This document shows, piece after piece, positions 11,613 to 25,600 of a stretch of 64,000 nt of DNA (position 1 is its first letter; each line of letters starts with the position of its first letter). Source of the DNA: Pyrus communis. Lineage: Eukaryota; Streptophyta; Magnoliopsida; Rosales; Rosaceae. Location: the NCBI RefSeq assembly GCF_963583255.1, contig NC_084805.1, positions 3,613,060 through 3,677,059 of the forward strand, given 5' to 3'. A program made the translations under genes and the position numbers. The notes beneath the pieces are model-generated. The model saw only the letters and a program-made list of their open reading frames with translations, did no database searches and was not told the origin of the DNA.

Positions 11613-14600
11613 TCCCTTGGCTTTACAATTCTGCAGAAATTATTTTTCCGAAGAGGGGGAAAATAAAAAACTACTTCATTTAAAGATTATCCCTGTAAAT
11701 TTTCACAAATCCAAATCATTTTGCCATTCGATCATTGCTTTGAACATTTCGACGTCTATATATATAGAGAGTCCAATTCGGTCGTTGAGTAATCCCTTAA
11801 ATAAGCATCTTTGTAGAGCTCACTCCACATCATATTTCAACATACTAACCCGTCCATCTTTTAGGTTTACCCCTCAAGGATCATCTTTAAAAAAAATCAC
11901 CCAAATTCAAAACCATTTTACTATTAAATTAAATGGTATCATATTATGTTTCTTTGAAAAACTGTATTTGTATATTTTCTTTACTACAGTTGATTGTCTT
12001 AATAGGTTTGAATCTGTCTAATTTTTTTTGCAAAGATAATTTATGAATGAATATACTAAAAAGTAAAAAGTTTGGATTGTTGAAGAAAATTATGAAAATG
12101 AGCTAGCAACATAGTAAAAAAAAAAAGTTCTTTCCTTTTCGTGAATGAATGGAAAATTATAGACAAGTTTAGGCTTGTTTGCTTATAAGTGCTTATGCAC
12201 GAATTGTTTTGATTATAAACAAGTTATTTTTGAGTGAAATGTACGATATTCATTAAACATAAAATTAAAAAAAAAAAAAAAAAAAAAAAGGTTGTACAAG
12301 AGTATAGGTTACAAATTGTAGAAGTTAATAACTTCTGAAAAATCTTGTCAGGACTTCAACTTGGAATCAAGGAAAAATGAGATAAACATTACATACTTTC
12401 TTGAAAAAGTATTTGGAAATTGTTATTCTAATCTATTTGCAAAAGCAGTCAGAAACGGTTTTAGCCCGTCATGCAAGCAATGTCAAACATCCCTAATAAC
12501 ACAGAGGTAAAGGAAAGAAGTACTTTGGTTCTATTGTTGAGTGCAGTCCTATATATGACTTTTCCAATTTATTGACTTTATTCAGCTTCCTTCAAGTTGG
12601 AAAATATGTAATGATTCGTAACATTATGTTTTCCTTCTGATAAGTCTTAAAAGTTGAAGGATCAAAATTAGTGTTACAGACCCATACCACAAGAGTAAAG
12701 ATACTTTTAACTCTATCTTGCAAAAACCTTGAACCATCAAAATGTCAGCAAGTAAAGCTTGATAAACTTTTAGCTTCTCAATTGCCCCAACCCAATGCTA
12801 ATACCCTTTTATTACCTACTAGCTGTCGTTTTCAATCCATATTCTTGAAATTTAATTATCCCACAACCTTGATCCATTCAAGGTTGAATCATCTAGATAT
12901 ATGATATCATCATGAACCTAATCTATTAAAATCATCACATTCTGATGCGATCTACCGACTTTACTTTATTAATCTATATGTGTTTATTTTTGTATTTTAC
13001 ATAACATTACTCAACGACCATGGTATTAGAAATCGCTTTCACCTTGATTAGTACAAGCTAGCAGGATTAATTGCTTAAATTAATACCTTAATCATTTGGT
13101 TTAAAGACTAAGACTAATATATGCTACAGTATTAGCTGCAGGTACCCTTTTTTTAAATTAATTACTAAAAGTTAACATATAAATGTTGCTAGGGTTTATG
13201 ATGGATGGCGTGGAATCAAGAAAAGCTTTGTGCATATGATCTTATGCTAGATTCTGCTGTTTAACTGAATATTTAAATGTGACCCTTCTAATGACTACTG
13301 TATAAAAAGTTGAAATGAATCGGGCCAAGATAAACAAAAACGAGATTGTTGGCGCAATGAGCTTATATGGGTGCATGAGTTCTCCATGAACTTAAGGTTA
13401 GTTAATTTTCACTAATTAAGCAGGCAACCATGCACTTAGCCTTCTCATTTTTAATTAGGGTATTACGTACGTACTTGAACACTAGTTGTTTTCTTCTCTC
13501 TTTTGCTATATAATTAAATTCTCCTTGGCAGACATGACCTCAAGCTAATTAGAATATTATGCTACATCATCTTCATTAAAACTTGAATTCCTCTCTCGAT
13601 AGTTTAAATGAATTTAGTGTTAAAACTCTTGCTATTTTTTAGCATTCTGATCAAGTTTTAAAAAAAATGAAAGAAGTTCAAGTTAATTAATTATATATAT
13701 TTTTTATTTAAAAAAATAGAAGTTTAACTACACAATATTTGTCATAATGTAAGGACTAGGGACTACTATGCAGTACTTCTTTGGTTGTGAATCATTAGTG
13801 CCAGCATGCATAAGAGGAAAAAAAATAATAAACATAATATTTTTCTTTAAAATATATAATGTCACATATACATTATTATAACATATGAAATAATAATGTC
13901 ATCCATTGTTACGGTACACACAATAATTTTTCGTTTTATGCATGCTGGCATATAAACGCATGCATGAAAACTGTAATCAAGAGAGAAGCATGTGGATAGC
14001 TCATGTAACCTCCATGACCTCTGTTTTGTGTGAACAAGGGTTGACGGAGGAACCATTCATTATTCCTTAGGATTTCAAAACAAGAACGACAATCATGGTG
14101 GCAGATCTCATTTGATGGATTTCAGCACAGAATTGAACTTTTGAATATTATAAGTACCCCTAGTTAGTTTTGTGAATTCTTAAGCCATATACGAGGGCTA
14201 AGAGCAAGTTATATATATGTTTTATCTGTGTAGTAAGCCACAAATATTTTTGTGCACACAAATGTGAAAACGTGTTAAAAGTCTACCCAATCGCCTGCAT
14301 GGTATAACAATCCGTAGTAAAATAAGAGACATAATAGGGATCGGTGAATGCAAGGCTTGTAATTTCATAGATTGAATATACTCTCAATACGCTTCCTCAC
14401 GTGGCTTCTCAAATTTCAATATATAGTCTGATACTTTGGACATGGAAACATATGGCAAACAAGTGGAACTAGCTAGCTAGCTAGCTAGTGGGAGATCATA
14501 ATTAGCCAACACCTTAATACAGTATGTATAAACACTGCGCGCATTAAGTCGAAAGTTGATCAATTTGCAGAGGTCTGTTTCATGGCCGGTTTCGGACAGG

Positions 14601-15189
14601 CCTCTAACAGGATAAGTCGGTGCCATTAACCTCACATCTTATAAAATTGACAACTAACCAGTTCTTTGCTGATTTTATGGTAAAACTATAAAAAATTACA
14701 GTTACACACACACACACACACGCAGGCACACATACATATTTATATATGGGAAGAATCAGATTGTAACTTGTCCTTCTGTTGGTCTACATAATTTGATGTC
14801 TAATTTTTTTGGTCACAATCCGATCGGAGACTGGAAAACAAGCTGTAAAACGAACTAATAAAATGGTTCTCGAACTTGCAACATATTGTGGAATTGTTGG
14901 AACGATTGATACACAGCAAAAATAGGGTAGCTGATGGATGATGATCATCGTCATGTTTGTAATTTGTAAATGGTTAGACTCAAGAGTGGTTGGTGGGGTT
15001 GCTTTCCCAAACAAGAAATAGTGCAAAGGAAGCAATTAAGTTGGATGCTTGGGCGGTTTGTGGGACTGGGTGGCCGCGTCCCACGTACATTAATGTATTT
15101 AATTACCATAGACAATAGATTTTAGCCACATTTTCAATCCTCCTCGTAATATCCCCTATCTATATATCATACTTGCAAAAAACATTTTA

Positions 15190-15232
<43 letters not shown>

Positions 15233-15233
<1 letters not shown>

Positions 15234-15352
15234 AGAATTGTTATTAGCACTTCAAAAATCTCATTCTACACTCCTCACAAGCGTAATTTTCTTTCTAATT
15301 ATAGAAAGTTTGAAGTGCCAAATGAGATTTTTGGAATGTTAATAACAATTCC
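15233..15352. mobile_element. MITE family A, copy 1 (about 120 bp)
   Basis: The left end reads GAATTGTTATTAGCACTTC then AAAAATCTCATT; the right end reads AATGAGATTTTT then GGAATGTTAATAACAATTC, an imperfect inverted repeat of about 32 bases. A second copy with the same ends lies at 18426-18545. It abuts a (TA)n tract, so the target duplication cannot be read. Confidence 0.75.
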
Positions 15353-16017
15353 CTATATAGATTATATGATAAAATGTTGAACAAGCTTGAAGAAAATGAC
15401 TTAAACATGTTCCAGGAGAGAGAGAGAGAATAACTAAGGGTGATCATGACATGTCTCCTCACACCCCCAAGTTGTCCCTTTTATATTTGCCCTAAATGTA
15501 TCTCAGACGTAGAGGTCTTGATGATTACTTGTGGGGTTTAAACACTTTGTCTGTTCTTGTTCCTGTACGCGAGATCCCTTTTACACTTACAAGCGACAAG
15601 TACAATATATTCATCTTCATGGGTGTGATATAGCAACCAACCATAATATAAATAGAAGTGTGATACTACTTTTTTTTGTATATTTGCAAGACAACTCAGT
15701 TACACCCCTACTTCGGGTATGACGGTAAAATTTTAAACTACCTTAGGAGTGTGTTTCATGCTGCAGATGATTTCTACGTAGTATTTTTTTTTTTCTTTTC
15801 TTGCGGGTCTCTGTACTTTTTTGGTATTTAGATCGAATAAAGTAAAAGATAATTAATAGATCCGCAACTTCACAACGTTTGGTAGGCTATATTGAGTTTT
15901 TATAGTTAATGACCATATCTAAGATATGTGAAAAAGTGAAGTTCGAAAACCTCATTTATTTCAAGGCTTTGTTGTTTTTATTTGACTTTGATTAGACACG
16001 TTGGAGCTTCCTCTCCT

Positions 16018-16219
16018 GGAGGCAGATTCTCTGCCCTCCTACTTCCCGTGCCCTCCTATTTTGTGTGGTCACGGTAAAGCCACGTCAACATTTTATATAT
16101 ATTTTTTTTATAGAGATAATAAGACAAAAAGGAATAGTAATATAAAATGTTGACGTGACTTAACTGTAGCCACACAAACAGGAGGGCACGAGAAGTGGGA
16201 GGGCAGAGAATTTGCCTCC
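16018..16219. mobile_element. Mutator-type MITE family B, copy 1 (202 bp) with 9-bp target duplication
   Basis: The terminal inverted repeat begins GGAGGCAGATTCTCTGCCC on the left, and the right end is its near reverse complement. It contains the motif pair GCCACGTCAACATTTTATA / TATAAAATGTTGACGTG. It is flanked on both sides by the identical 9-mer TCCTCTCCT (16009-16017 and 16220-16228), the target size of Mutator-like transposases. It has no coding capacity. Confidence 0.9.
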
Positions 16220-16228
16220 TCCTCTCCT

Positions 16229-18425
16229 GGTCATGTCCGTGTTGAGTTGCATAAACACTTAATTTCTCTTGGTAATTTAGCATCCTCCTATATACTTGGG
16301 TCAAGAAGTTAATACGGATGTGCTTCCTAAGGGAGACTCAGCTCTTGCAACCTGTGGTGAGATTTTTTAACTCTATATATGGGTTATTTTCTTGATGCTT
16401 TCTTCTAGAGGCTAAACCTTCGTACTTTTTTATGTTGAGCTTCATGTAGTCAACAATTACGGAGATGTGAATTCCATCTAAGGCTCCAAGATAATTCTAA
16501 AATATAGGTAAATTAGTTAGTTGACAATAACACTGTACCTACAAATATAAACCAGAAAAAAAAAAAAAGAAAAAAAAAAGGAAGAAGATGAATTTTGATC
16601 TTTAGTACCTCAAACGTCCCCCATCTGTTTAAGTTTGCACCTTGAAGATCACATTTAAAATATCCAAAATATTCTTAATTACGGCGCGCAACAGAGTAAA
16701 TTTTTTGGTAGAATGATAGTATTAGTGAGTCTGATAATTAATTGTTAGTAGGTGTGTGACAAAATACTCTTTGCTAATTACGGTGAACGATAGATTATAA
16801 AACTGTCTATAGTTACTTGGAGAGATATTCTTTGAAGTGTGATGACTCTATAATTTAAATTATTCCCAAGAATGTTTTTAAATATTGCGACTGCTTTTTT
16901 GACTGATACATGCCTTGCTCTTTGCAACTTACCATTTCTTTCAAGATTGACGAAGTTTTGAAACACATATATGCTTGTTAACTTGAAGGTATTCAATACA
17001 CTCAATTTTAGTTCCATTATATAACCAATTATATATTGTGGATGCAGGTTTCATCACATGATAGTTTGATGAAAATCACATATGTAATAGCACCGTTGCC
17101 TAATTGACCAACATCCTTGAAAACTTAAAAAAAAAGGAGGGTGTCCACCAAAGGGCCTTAGATGCCTAAGTCAAAAATAGTTTGAGAGAAACTGAACATA
17201 AAGAGAATTCTTAATAGTAAAATTGTGATTGTTGATTTCCCAGTTTGACTTGGTTATGTATAGGGTAGGCTCCTCACATGTAGCCTGGAAGCAAGTTTGC
17301 ATGCCATGCTAGGCAGGCAGTTATGTTCTGCTATTGTGGTGTAGACCACACTCTGCAAAATATTGGAGAAATCTCTGGTGGTAGGAGTAGTCTTTGGCAG
17401 GTTAATCCGCATAAGCAGAGAGTTGACCCTTGCCTCCTTGAGCCGGAGAAGGCTCGATGACTTGAGTGGGGATATCATAGGCGCGAAGGACACCTTGATA
17501 CGTGTATGACCCAAAGGCTCATGACCTATAAGGCATGCACATGCTTAGCCCATTAGGGTCTAGTGTGATATATGCTCAATACATGAAGAATAAATCTGTC
17601 ATTTTGAACTAATAGTCCACATATTGTTCTTCTGTTAAATGTACTTAATTTATGTCTTTCCACGTATTGTCATTTATTTTCAGCTAACTATGTTAATGAC
17701 TTAGTACTACGAAACCTATAACAAAATCAAGCAACCATTTGGTTACAAGTTACAACCGCAATGATGGTGCCCAAATAATTTTCATCATTTTCTTCATGTT
17801 TGTGGAAATCTACATTTAAAAGAATATGTGAAAACTATATACATTTTTCTGTTTAAATTTTATTTGATATATATTATTATGATAATAAACTTACATAAGT
17901 TTAGTTAGATACCTACATGGCTACATTGAAGCTATGAGTTCCACCTCATGTTAAATACAAGATGACTCACTAAATAATATTTCCAATCCCTGCCAAATTT
18001 CTTATCAGTATAGATTGCTCACAAATCCTTCCAACATCAGCAAAATCATCCATCTGTACCATAGACTCTCCACCTTCCCCTATATCACCACCTCTTTCTC
18101 TGAACTTTTACACCTCAAGTTTACTAACCTTGCATTGTCATCACTCGAGTGCGTACGGAACACATAGAGTGAAGATACTTTGTAGGAAATAAGAATGAAA
18201 AGAAGTTGGCTGAATAAATATGAACACTGGAGATGAACAAGATTCTTAGGTTTAAAAAGCGCCAGACTTCTCATCTATTTGGGTTGGCCAATAAAAGAGG
18301 GGCCTAAAAATTTACTGGGCTTTCATTCAAACCTAAAGACAAATTGGCCTCAAACTTTATTGGAGCGATCCAAAACTTTAACAAATGACCCCAATAGTAG
18401 TAAATAATAATCTGATATTTAAATA
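16229..18425. other. Intergenic stretch with a possible LTR fragment
   Basis: No gene was recognised. Around 17110-17560 the sequence resembles the inside of a plant Gypsy LTR (GATGCCTAAGTC, then a GC-richer block), but no partner repeat or PBS/PPT was found. The rest is AT-rich and featureless. Confidence 0.3.
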
Positions 18426-18545
18426 GGAAACTGTTATTAGCATTCCAAAAATCTCATTCTACACTCTTCATAAATATATTTTTCAATCTAATTATAAAAA
18501 GTTTAGAGTGTTAGATGAGATTTTTGGAATGGTAATAACAATTCC
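18426..18545. mobile_element. MITE family A, copy 2 (about 120 bp)
   Basis: It has the same inverted ends as the copy at 15233-15352 (TGTTATTAGCATTCC...GGAATGGTAATAACA) and a similar AT-rich loop. Divergence between the copies is modest. Confidence 0.75.
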
Positions 18546-19600
18546 TTTCAAATATACTAAAACTCAAAATGCACTGGAACACTGTTCATCCTATTTTGTA
18601 TTTGCTACGTTTGTGTTAATACCTCTCTGCCATTTTTGTTCAAAAAAAAAACAAAAAAAAAAAACCTCTTGAAAGTGCCCCACACTCATCACTTTCCTCC
18701 CACTTCTGGTCGACTTATATTCGGATAATAAACCTTCGACTTCCCCTCACCAAATTTCATCTCCAAATCGTTCCAATTGAATTTCTTTTCCTTCACCTTT
18801 GACATGTTGAAGTTCACATCAACATCAACATCATCTTCCTGTAACCTACGAGCTTAGTTCAGGTTTGAGTTTTTCGATAGAAATCCGATGATTCTGATGA
18901 CGCCCGTCATCGATCGATTGGTCTAAACGATTCCTCATCCACTCCTTTTTTTTTTCCCTCCCATCACACACATCTTATCGACCTTGCCCCGACCCCTCAC
19001 CTCGCTTGCCTTTTCTCTTCCCATAACAGCATATCCAACTTCTATATCTAGTTTGGTCCAGTCAGGCCATGATCCATCCTAATGATTGTGGCCCTAGTTT
19101 TGTTGGTCTTGAACTATTTAGTGTGTTAGTCATGTTTCACAATAGCAGTTGTTAGAGTGTTTGCGGCGGTTCAATGTGTAAATCTAAAGCTGTTATGACT
19201 CCCTCTCAGATAGCTTGGGCTTTCTTGGCCTTGCCTTGGGAGGCTATGGCTTGGTTCGTTGGTTTTTGGTTTTGTGGTGATGGCGAGTAGTGTTTTAGAA
19301 AACGAGCTTTAAGACATGCCTAGGCGGCTTCAAAAGTGGGGCGACCATGAAAACATCTCTGCCAGTGGGAATAGGCTTAAACTCGCCTAGACATGGTCAA
19401 GAGGCGTTTGAATCGTTCGACTGGGCGTTTGTTTAAAAATTGTCGAAATTTGAAAATTTTTAGTTGAAATGTGAAATTTTTTTAGTTACAGAGCCGGTTG
19501 CACTTCGAAAAAAAAATCACACCTTCTCGTATCAGAAGGTCATACCCTCTCATGCTGCCTACCTGAGCACCATTAGCAGTCACTGTGAGCCTCAAAACTT
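18546..19600. other. Intergenic, no gene recognised
   Basis: This stretch has A-runs near 18640-18663 and pyrimidine-rich DNA near 18940-19020. A block at 19300-19440 has repeated GCCTAGGCG / GGGCGTTTG phrases of repetitive-element type. No intact ORF or domain is visible. Confidence 0.4.
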
Positions 19601-20235
19601 TCAAGAGGCTAATTGTCATGTTGTGTGGAAAGAAGCCATGTGAGAAGAGCTTCAAGCTATAACCAAACACCAAACATAGAGTGTAGTCAAACTTCAAAGG
19701 AAAGAAGGCAGCTGGTAGCAAATAGATCTACAAGGTTAAGTTTCACTCTAATGGATCCATTGAGAGGCATAAAACAAGGTTGGTTGCTCGAGGATTCACC
19801 CAAACATATGCAGTGGATTACAAAAAAAGATTTTGCACATTGGCAAAGATGAACATTGTTAGGGTGCTATTGTTAGTGGCTATCAACAGTGGTCTATGTA
19901 TCACTTGGATATGAAAAATGCATTTTTGCATGGTGATCTCCAAGTGAAAGTGTATATGAAGATGCCATCAAGTCATATTGGTTTGTAAGTTACACAAATC
20001 AATCTATGCACTAAAGCAATCACCAAGGGCTTGGTATGCTAAGGTAAGTTTTGTCCTTAAAGAGTTTGGATTCAAAAGGAGCAATGTTAATTCATCCATG
20101 TTTGTTCGTAGTGGGACAGTTCGCAATATTGTGGTAATTATTTATGTTGATGATCTCATTATCGCAGGTGACAATGCTGATAAGATCTCCACTCTCAAAC
20201 ATTAACTCCAACACAAATTTGCAATTAAGGATCTT

Positions 20236-21280
20236 GGGGTGTGTTTGTTGTATCGGACTAGACTAGCTTTAGGGATTAAATTGGACTGGTTTAGAATAGA
20301 TTAAGTTGAACTCATTTAGTGAAACATTTGGTGCAGTATCGGATAAGGATTAGAATAAAAAATAATAAAATTTTATTCTCTCCTTTTCTTTTATTTTCGT
20401 TTTCGTTTTCTTTTTCTTTTTCTAGAATCTCTTGTTTGCTTCCCCAAATCTCTCCTCTTACTTTCCCGTCCATCTCTGTCTCAATCTCTCTCTATCTATT
20501 TTCTCCCTCATCAGCAAATTCCACTCTTTTTACTCATTCTCAGAAAAAGCCTTGGCATTTCACAATCTTCAACATCCATTTTTCCAGAATCTTTCAGATC
20601 ACTCCAAATTATTCGAAATTTTCTTTTGGTTACCGTTTTGTCATCTGGGTTTTTTCAGAGCTTATTGTCATATGGGTTTTGCAATTTGAGCATTTTGGAT
20701 GCCAAAAGCATGTTTGATTCTCCTTCCATTCCTCTCTAATTCTATTATACATCCTTCATCTTCCATTTTTGCTAAATTATTACTGGAAAATCCAAACATA
20801 TCCATTTCCTACAACCCCATTTCTTATAATCCAAATCGTATTCATTGGTAATTAACATCACCATCAAAAAGTTTGTTTTTTTTGTTTTAGACTTTGTCAT
20901 TTGGGTTTTGTCATATGGGTTGTCATCTGGGTTCTGGCAGATCCTGTATCAAACAACAAACCACTGTCTCTTCCAAGGCCCCAGATCCGACCGACCAAGA
21001 CTCTTCTCCGAGTTGGAGCCCAGCAATTTAAGACCTGTTGGAAGAGTTGGCGAGCGAAGCACATGAATGAAAAAGACAAGCAAAGCAAACAAATGAAGTT
21101 GGTCTTAGCAGTCCTGTTGTTTTCGGGGGTTCTCGCTAAGACCACCTAAGGAGGTTGCTAGTCGAGGCGATCCCCTCGTAGTACTGTTAAAAGTAGTCTC
21201 AGCTCCAAACAAACACTGGACTACACTAAGTGTTAGTCCAGTCTAGTCCAGTGAGAGTTAGAGAAGCCAAACAAAGGGCC
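20236..21280. mobile_element. Non-autonomous DNA transposon nested in the Copia fragment
   Basis: The Copia reading frame breaks after its conserved DLG and resumes with VLKYF 1 kb later. The intervening block has matching inverted ends: GGG..TTTGTTG..CGGACTAGACTAG on the left, and on the right the reverse complement of GGGCCCTTTGTTTGG..GGACTAGACTGGAC. The ends resemble PIF/Harbinger (GGGCC...TTTG) and TTA follows on the right, but the left copy of a target duplication is not clean, so the superfamily is tentative. No transposase was seen; ORFs inside are low-complexity. Confidence 0.6.
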
Positions 21281-21988
21281 CTTAGTGTTAAAATATTTTA
21301 TCAGAATAGAAATGGCAACATCCAACAAAGGGTTATTTTTGAACCAAAGGAATGTCAGGGCTCTTCTCAAGGAATCCAACATGGGTGATGGTAAACCAGT
21401 CTATACTCCTCTTGATACAAGCATAAACTTAGCTTGGAAGGCAAGCCTCTACCAAATATTGGTCACTATTAGTTGGTAAGTTAATCTTACCACCACAAGA
21501 CCTGATATTACCTTTGCTGTTAGCATAGCTAGTCAATTCATGCACTTCCCTACACTGGAGCACTCCAATATTATCAAAAGAATTTTGCACTACCTCAAGG
21601 GGTCAGTTGGCGTGGATTCATCATGTGAAAAATTGCAAACACTCAGGTAATTAGGGTACTATGATGCTAATTTGGCAGGGAATGCAATTAGGTGACTTAG
21701 GGTTTCATACAAATCAACGGATGTCCTCATTTATTTATTTATTTTTTGTGTAACAACCAGGCAACAATGCATATTGCATCAAACCCAGTTTTTCACAAAA
21801 GAAGAAAACACATCAAAGTGGACTACCATTATGTTCGTGCTCAAGTTTAATCTCAAGTGATTCATATTCACTACACCAGGAGCACTGATCAACTAGCAGA
21901 CATCCCAACAAAACCCTTAGCCACAAATCAGTTTCAACGACTGCTTTCCAACCTTGGTTCCATCAATCTTCTGGACCCTGAGGGGGAG

Positions 21989-22225
21989 TATTGGAAGTTC
22001 ACTGGGTAATTAGGGTTTCTGGGTATTTAGAGTTTGGTCAACTATCGGTTATCCTTCCACTGGATATTGAGCGTGCACCGCTTGGTTTCTAGGTAGCTGC
22101 TAATCAGTTGTCAATCCTCCTTGTATTTAGCAATCTCGATTACTTGCCAACCCTCCTTAGCAATCTCTCATGAATGAATATACAAATGTACACTTGAAAA
22201 TCAACAAGAAGCATCAGCTCTCACA
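21989..22225 (+). repeat. Probable 3' LTR of the Copia fragment
   Basis: It starts TATTGGAAGTTC directly after the purine tract and ends CATCAGCTCTCACA. No 5' partner lies in the window, so the boundaries rest on the PPT and the CA end. Confidence 0.5.
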
Positions 22226-22675
22226 GTGCCAATGGGCAAATTAGAGATCGATCTTGTATTTTCCGTCATAATATCCATTAGGTGCTTGTGCAATATGTAA
22301 TGACCAAAAAATTAATACAATAACATATATGAATTGATTCATATATGCATCCAATTATCATCATTAGGATATGTCATTTTAATTAACGTAATATATAGAG
22401 ATTGCTTTATTATTGCATTTCATCAAAACTATTGAACGATTTAATGTTTTCATTATTTACATTTACTCAACAAAATCGCTCTTGATGCCTCAATAGTCAC
22501 AGTTGGTGTGAATTGAACTGCAATACAACACAGAGTGTTGTTGCCGACATACGATCTATCAACTTGTACAAACAAACACAGAGATAACTAAATTTATCCA
22601 CTTCGGACAAATACAGCTAAAGAGGTCTTTTGAAGAACAAGGAATCCAAATGCATGTAATTATTGTACAAGTATG
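22226..22675. other. 3' flank of the ABCG25-type gene
   Basis: These are 450 bases of AT-rich DNA between the Copia LTR end and the transporter stop codon at 22676. It should contain the 3' UTR and poly(A) signal of the transporter. No other gene is seen. Confidence 0.5.
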
Positions 22676-25600
22676 TCAAACTTTGTTGCGCCTCAATGCA
22701 AGGTAAGCCAGTAACCTATATGCAAAAAACATAAACAACATGACACAAATGCTTGTCGCAGGGCTAATCTGCCCTTCGACATCTTGCTCAACAAAATTGC
22801 AGCTTGCTTTGCGATCACCTGCATGATCATGATGATGAGATGAGCAGCCCAAGAGGGATGATATTTTACTACCTTCCCCATATTGGACATTAATTAGCAG
22901 CCTATAACTATAAAAGGTAGTAGAAATATATTTGACCCAAGCCAAACAAGACGGAACCTTATGCACGTAATATCCTCCGGTCAGCAGAAAAGCTAGCATT
23001 GTCACTGTTGCTATCGTGGAGGCCCGTTTGGCATCCATGATTGCCGCGCCTAAAGCAAGGCCAAGCCCTTGAGACACTAGCACGTAGCCAAGTAGTACCA
23101 ACAATGTTATTAGAAAAGCGCCCAAGTCGGGTTTTAATCCAGCCATCCAGTAAACCATGATGAGAAATATTGTAGGAAGAATAAGCTCCATCGGTAGGTC
23201 TCCAACCATTCGAGCCATGAAATATGAAGAGAGAGTGTACATACCCGAGGCCTGCTCCTTGATGAAAATGGCACGTTCTTGGGGAAATGCAAATACCGAG
23301 TTGAAAGAAGGTAAGACTCCCCAAAAAATAGAGATGAAGAAGAGAAGGCCCAAATGATCCTGGATATCTAAATAATCTGATTTCCACCACATTAAACCAG
23401 CTAACAATGCAGCGGCCACTACCTGGAAAATTCGCAGCGAGTTGAAAGACTCATGCCTTCGTTCCTTAAGGCTTCTTTGCAGCAAAATGCTGAATTGGTT
23501 GAACCAAGTGGAAACAACATCACCGATACTTGTTCTCCGCTCTTTCGAACAATGGCTCTGGACGTAAGTCATTTCTTTTGTTGTTGCACTGGTAGTTTCC
23601 AAGCATTCAGCTTTGACCTTGGGAGATAACAAGGTATTGTATGAGGAAATAAGGATTTCTTTCATCTTGGGCTTATCCCTTTCGCTTAGACCATTAAGTT
23701 GGCACACTCCTGCATATATTCAATGAATGAGTTACTATCTAATTTGGATCAATTCTTTTGGAAGCTATATTTCTCCCACCAAAGTAAACATGGATAAATT
23801 TTAGACAGTAAAATTTCAATCTTCCCAAGAATTGAAGACCATGTTTTGCAGCTGAAGAAATTGCACAAATTTATGGCAGAACATCACAAAGCTTAACAAA
23901 GTGTGCATAAATTGTATCTAAAGACATTTTTTATTTTTTTTATTTTTATGAATCTACGTAGTCATACATTTATTTGTGGTCACTATGATTCATCAACCAT
24001 TATCTAATTAACTCAAAACATTAGTCTTTTACAATCAATATTGATCTAAACATTCATTATCTAGAAAATTAACCTCATCGAAACCATTAATTAATTGGTC
24101 TATCTATCAAAAGATAGATACCCGAATGTAATATTCTCATAGTAATAGTAAAAACAATGAACAATGCTCAAGTCCTAGCTATATAGTCCAATAATATCAT
24201 GAAAGGAAGACGATGTTTCGATCTAAAATCATTTGACAATAAAATAAATAGTTCAACACCTTATTAGTCCTTGGAATATTCTAAACTTTCCAATGTGAGA
24301 TATTTATTCGTGTAAGGATGAGAATTTCCTTACTTGTTAGGTTCCAAGTGTTGTTTACATAATCTAATTAAAGAAGATATAGCTATCTGCATAGATTCAA
24401 TATTTCGTTTAAAAACATTGAAAAGAATATGCCACTACCGAGTATGATGCGGATGACCACACTGGTCCATTTATTTATTTTATTTTAGGTCATCAGTCAT
24501 CACATCGGTCCGTTTAATCGAATAGCACATTTTAGTGGTACTCATATACATAATTAAACAAAGATTTTTTCTTATAAGAAAAGACATGAATAGGAAATGC
24601 ACAATAACTAAAGAAATATTATTTGATTACTATACTACGTACGTATAATCTAACGGTTGAAAACATAGTCTATATAATCTAAAGGTTGAAAAACATAACC
24701 TATATGCGTCATCATGTGTAAGCAAATAATAAATAAATTGCAGACCGAATTTAGCACAAGTGAGAGCATCCACTAATGTTGGTGCTGCCACTAAAGGGGT
24801 GGCCACCACTTACTCAAATTGTATTTCGTGGAAAAGTTTATACTAATTTTACGTTTTGAACTTTTTATTTTACGAACAAAAAATGGTAAGACTCGGGACC
24901 AATTAACACGTGTTAATTCTCAGTATAATCCTGAGCCGGCCATAATCCTGTGTCCTAAGATTCGAGAAAAAGTTGATGATAAATGAAGGACGAAAAAGGC
25001 AGAGACGGTGACCAAGAAGATGAGGATCCCCTTGCGAGGATTCTGGAATCTTCAAATCGTGTTTGTTTATTGTACATTACGTGATTAATTTTTATCAAAT
25101 ATTATTTATATTTAATTTTAAATAAAAGTATTTAAAAATAATTTCTGACCATACGATATGCAATGAATGGACACAATTTAAGGATTTTCAAGATCCTTAC
25201 AAATAGAATCTGGAGAAGATATTGATTCGACCAAGAAAACCCACTTAAATTATTCAAAGTGGCCAAACGAAATGAATACTCACGCGAAGCTGAGGTGAAA
25301 TTGATTCGACCAATGAAAACCCACTTAAAACCTCACATTGGACTATTTACCCTGGTGAGGATTCTCGTCGGATTCAATTTGTGAGGATTTAAGAAATTTT
25401 TCAATTACATTCGTTCATCGTATATCATGCGGTCAGTTTTCTTCAAGTACTGTTTATATTCATTTTTAAATAAAAGAATTTATAATAATTTATGACCGCA
25501 TAATGTACGATGAACAGATTTGATTTGAAGATCTCCGAAATTCTCACTCTTTACCCAGTTCACTATCCAAATTCCAACTCAATAATTTCAAGTTAAAAAT

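Larger units (their letters stand above)
6662..15232. other. 8.6-kb intergenic region upstream of the NAC gene
   Basis: No gene could be supported here. It is AT-rich, with a (GA) run at 8156-8174, an (AC) tract joined to a (TA) tract at 8523-8581, a (TA) tract at 8771-8807 and a (TA) tract at 15191-15231. Positions 10080-11040 have retroelement-like composition and a short repeated phrase (GCTCCTTGTAGA near 10285 and 10358), but no identifiable domain. A 115-codon plus-strand ORF at 11265-11612 is considered separately. The NAC promoter is presumably the portion nearest 6662. Confidence 0.5.
19601..22225 (+). mobile_element. Degenerate Copia retrotransposon fragment (RT-RNase H-3' LTR), interrupted by a DNA transposon
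   Basis: Conceptual translation on the plus strand gives scattered pol pieces: LHKSIYALKQSPRAWY and VVIIYVDDLIIAGDN (reverse transcriptase, 19978-20205), then after a 1-kb interruption VLKYFIRIE and RPDITFAV (21285-21530) and DQLADIPTKPLA near 21890, the C-terminal end of Copia RNase H. A polypurine tract CTGAGGGGGAG at about 21978-21988 precedes a probable 3' LTR. Many stops and frame changes are present; gag, protease, integrase and the 5' LTR are absent. It is a dead remnant. Confidence 0.8.
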
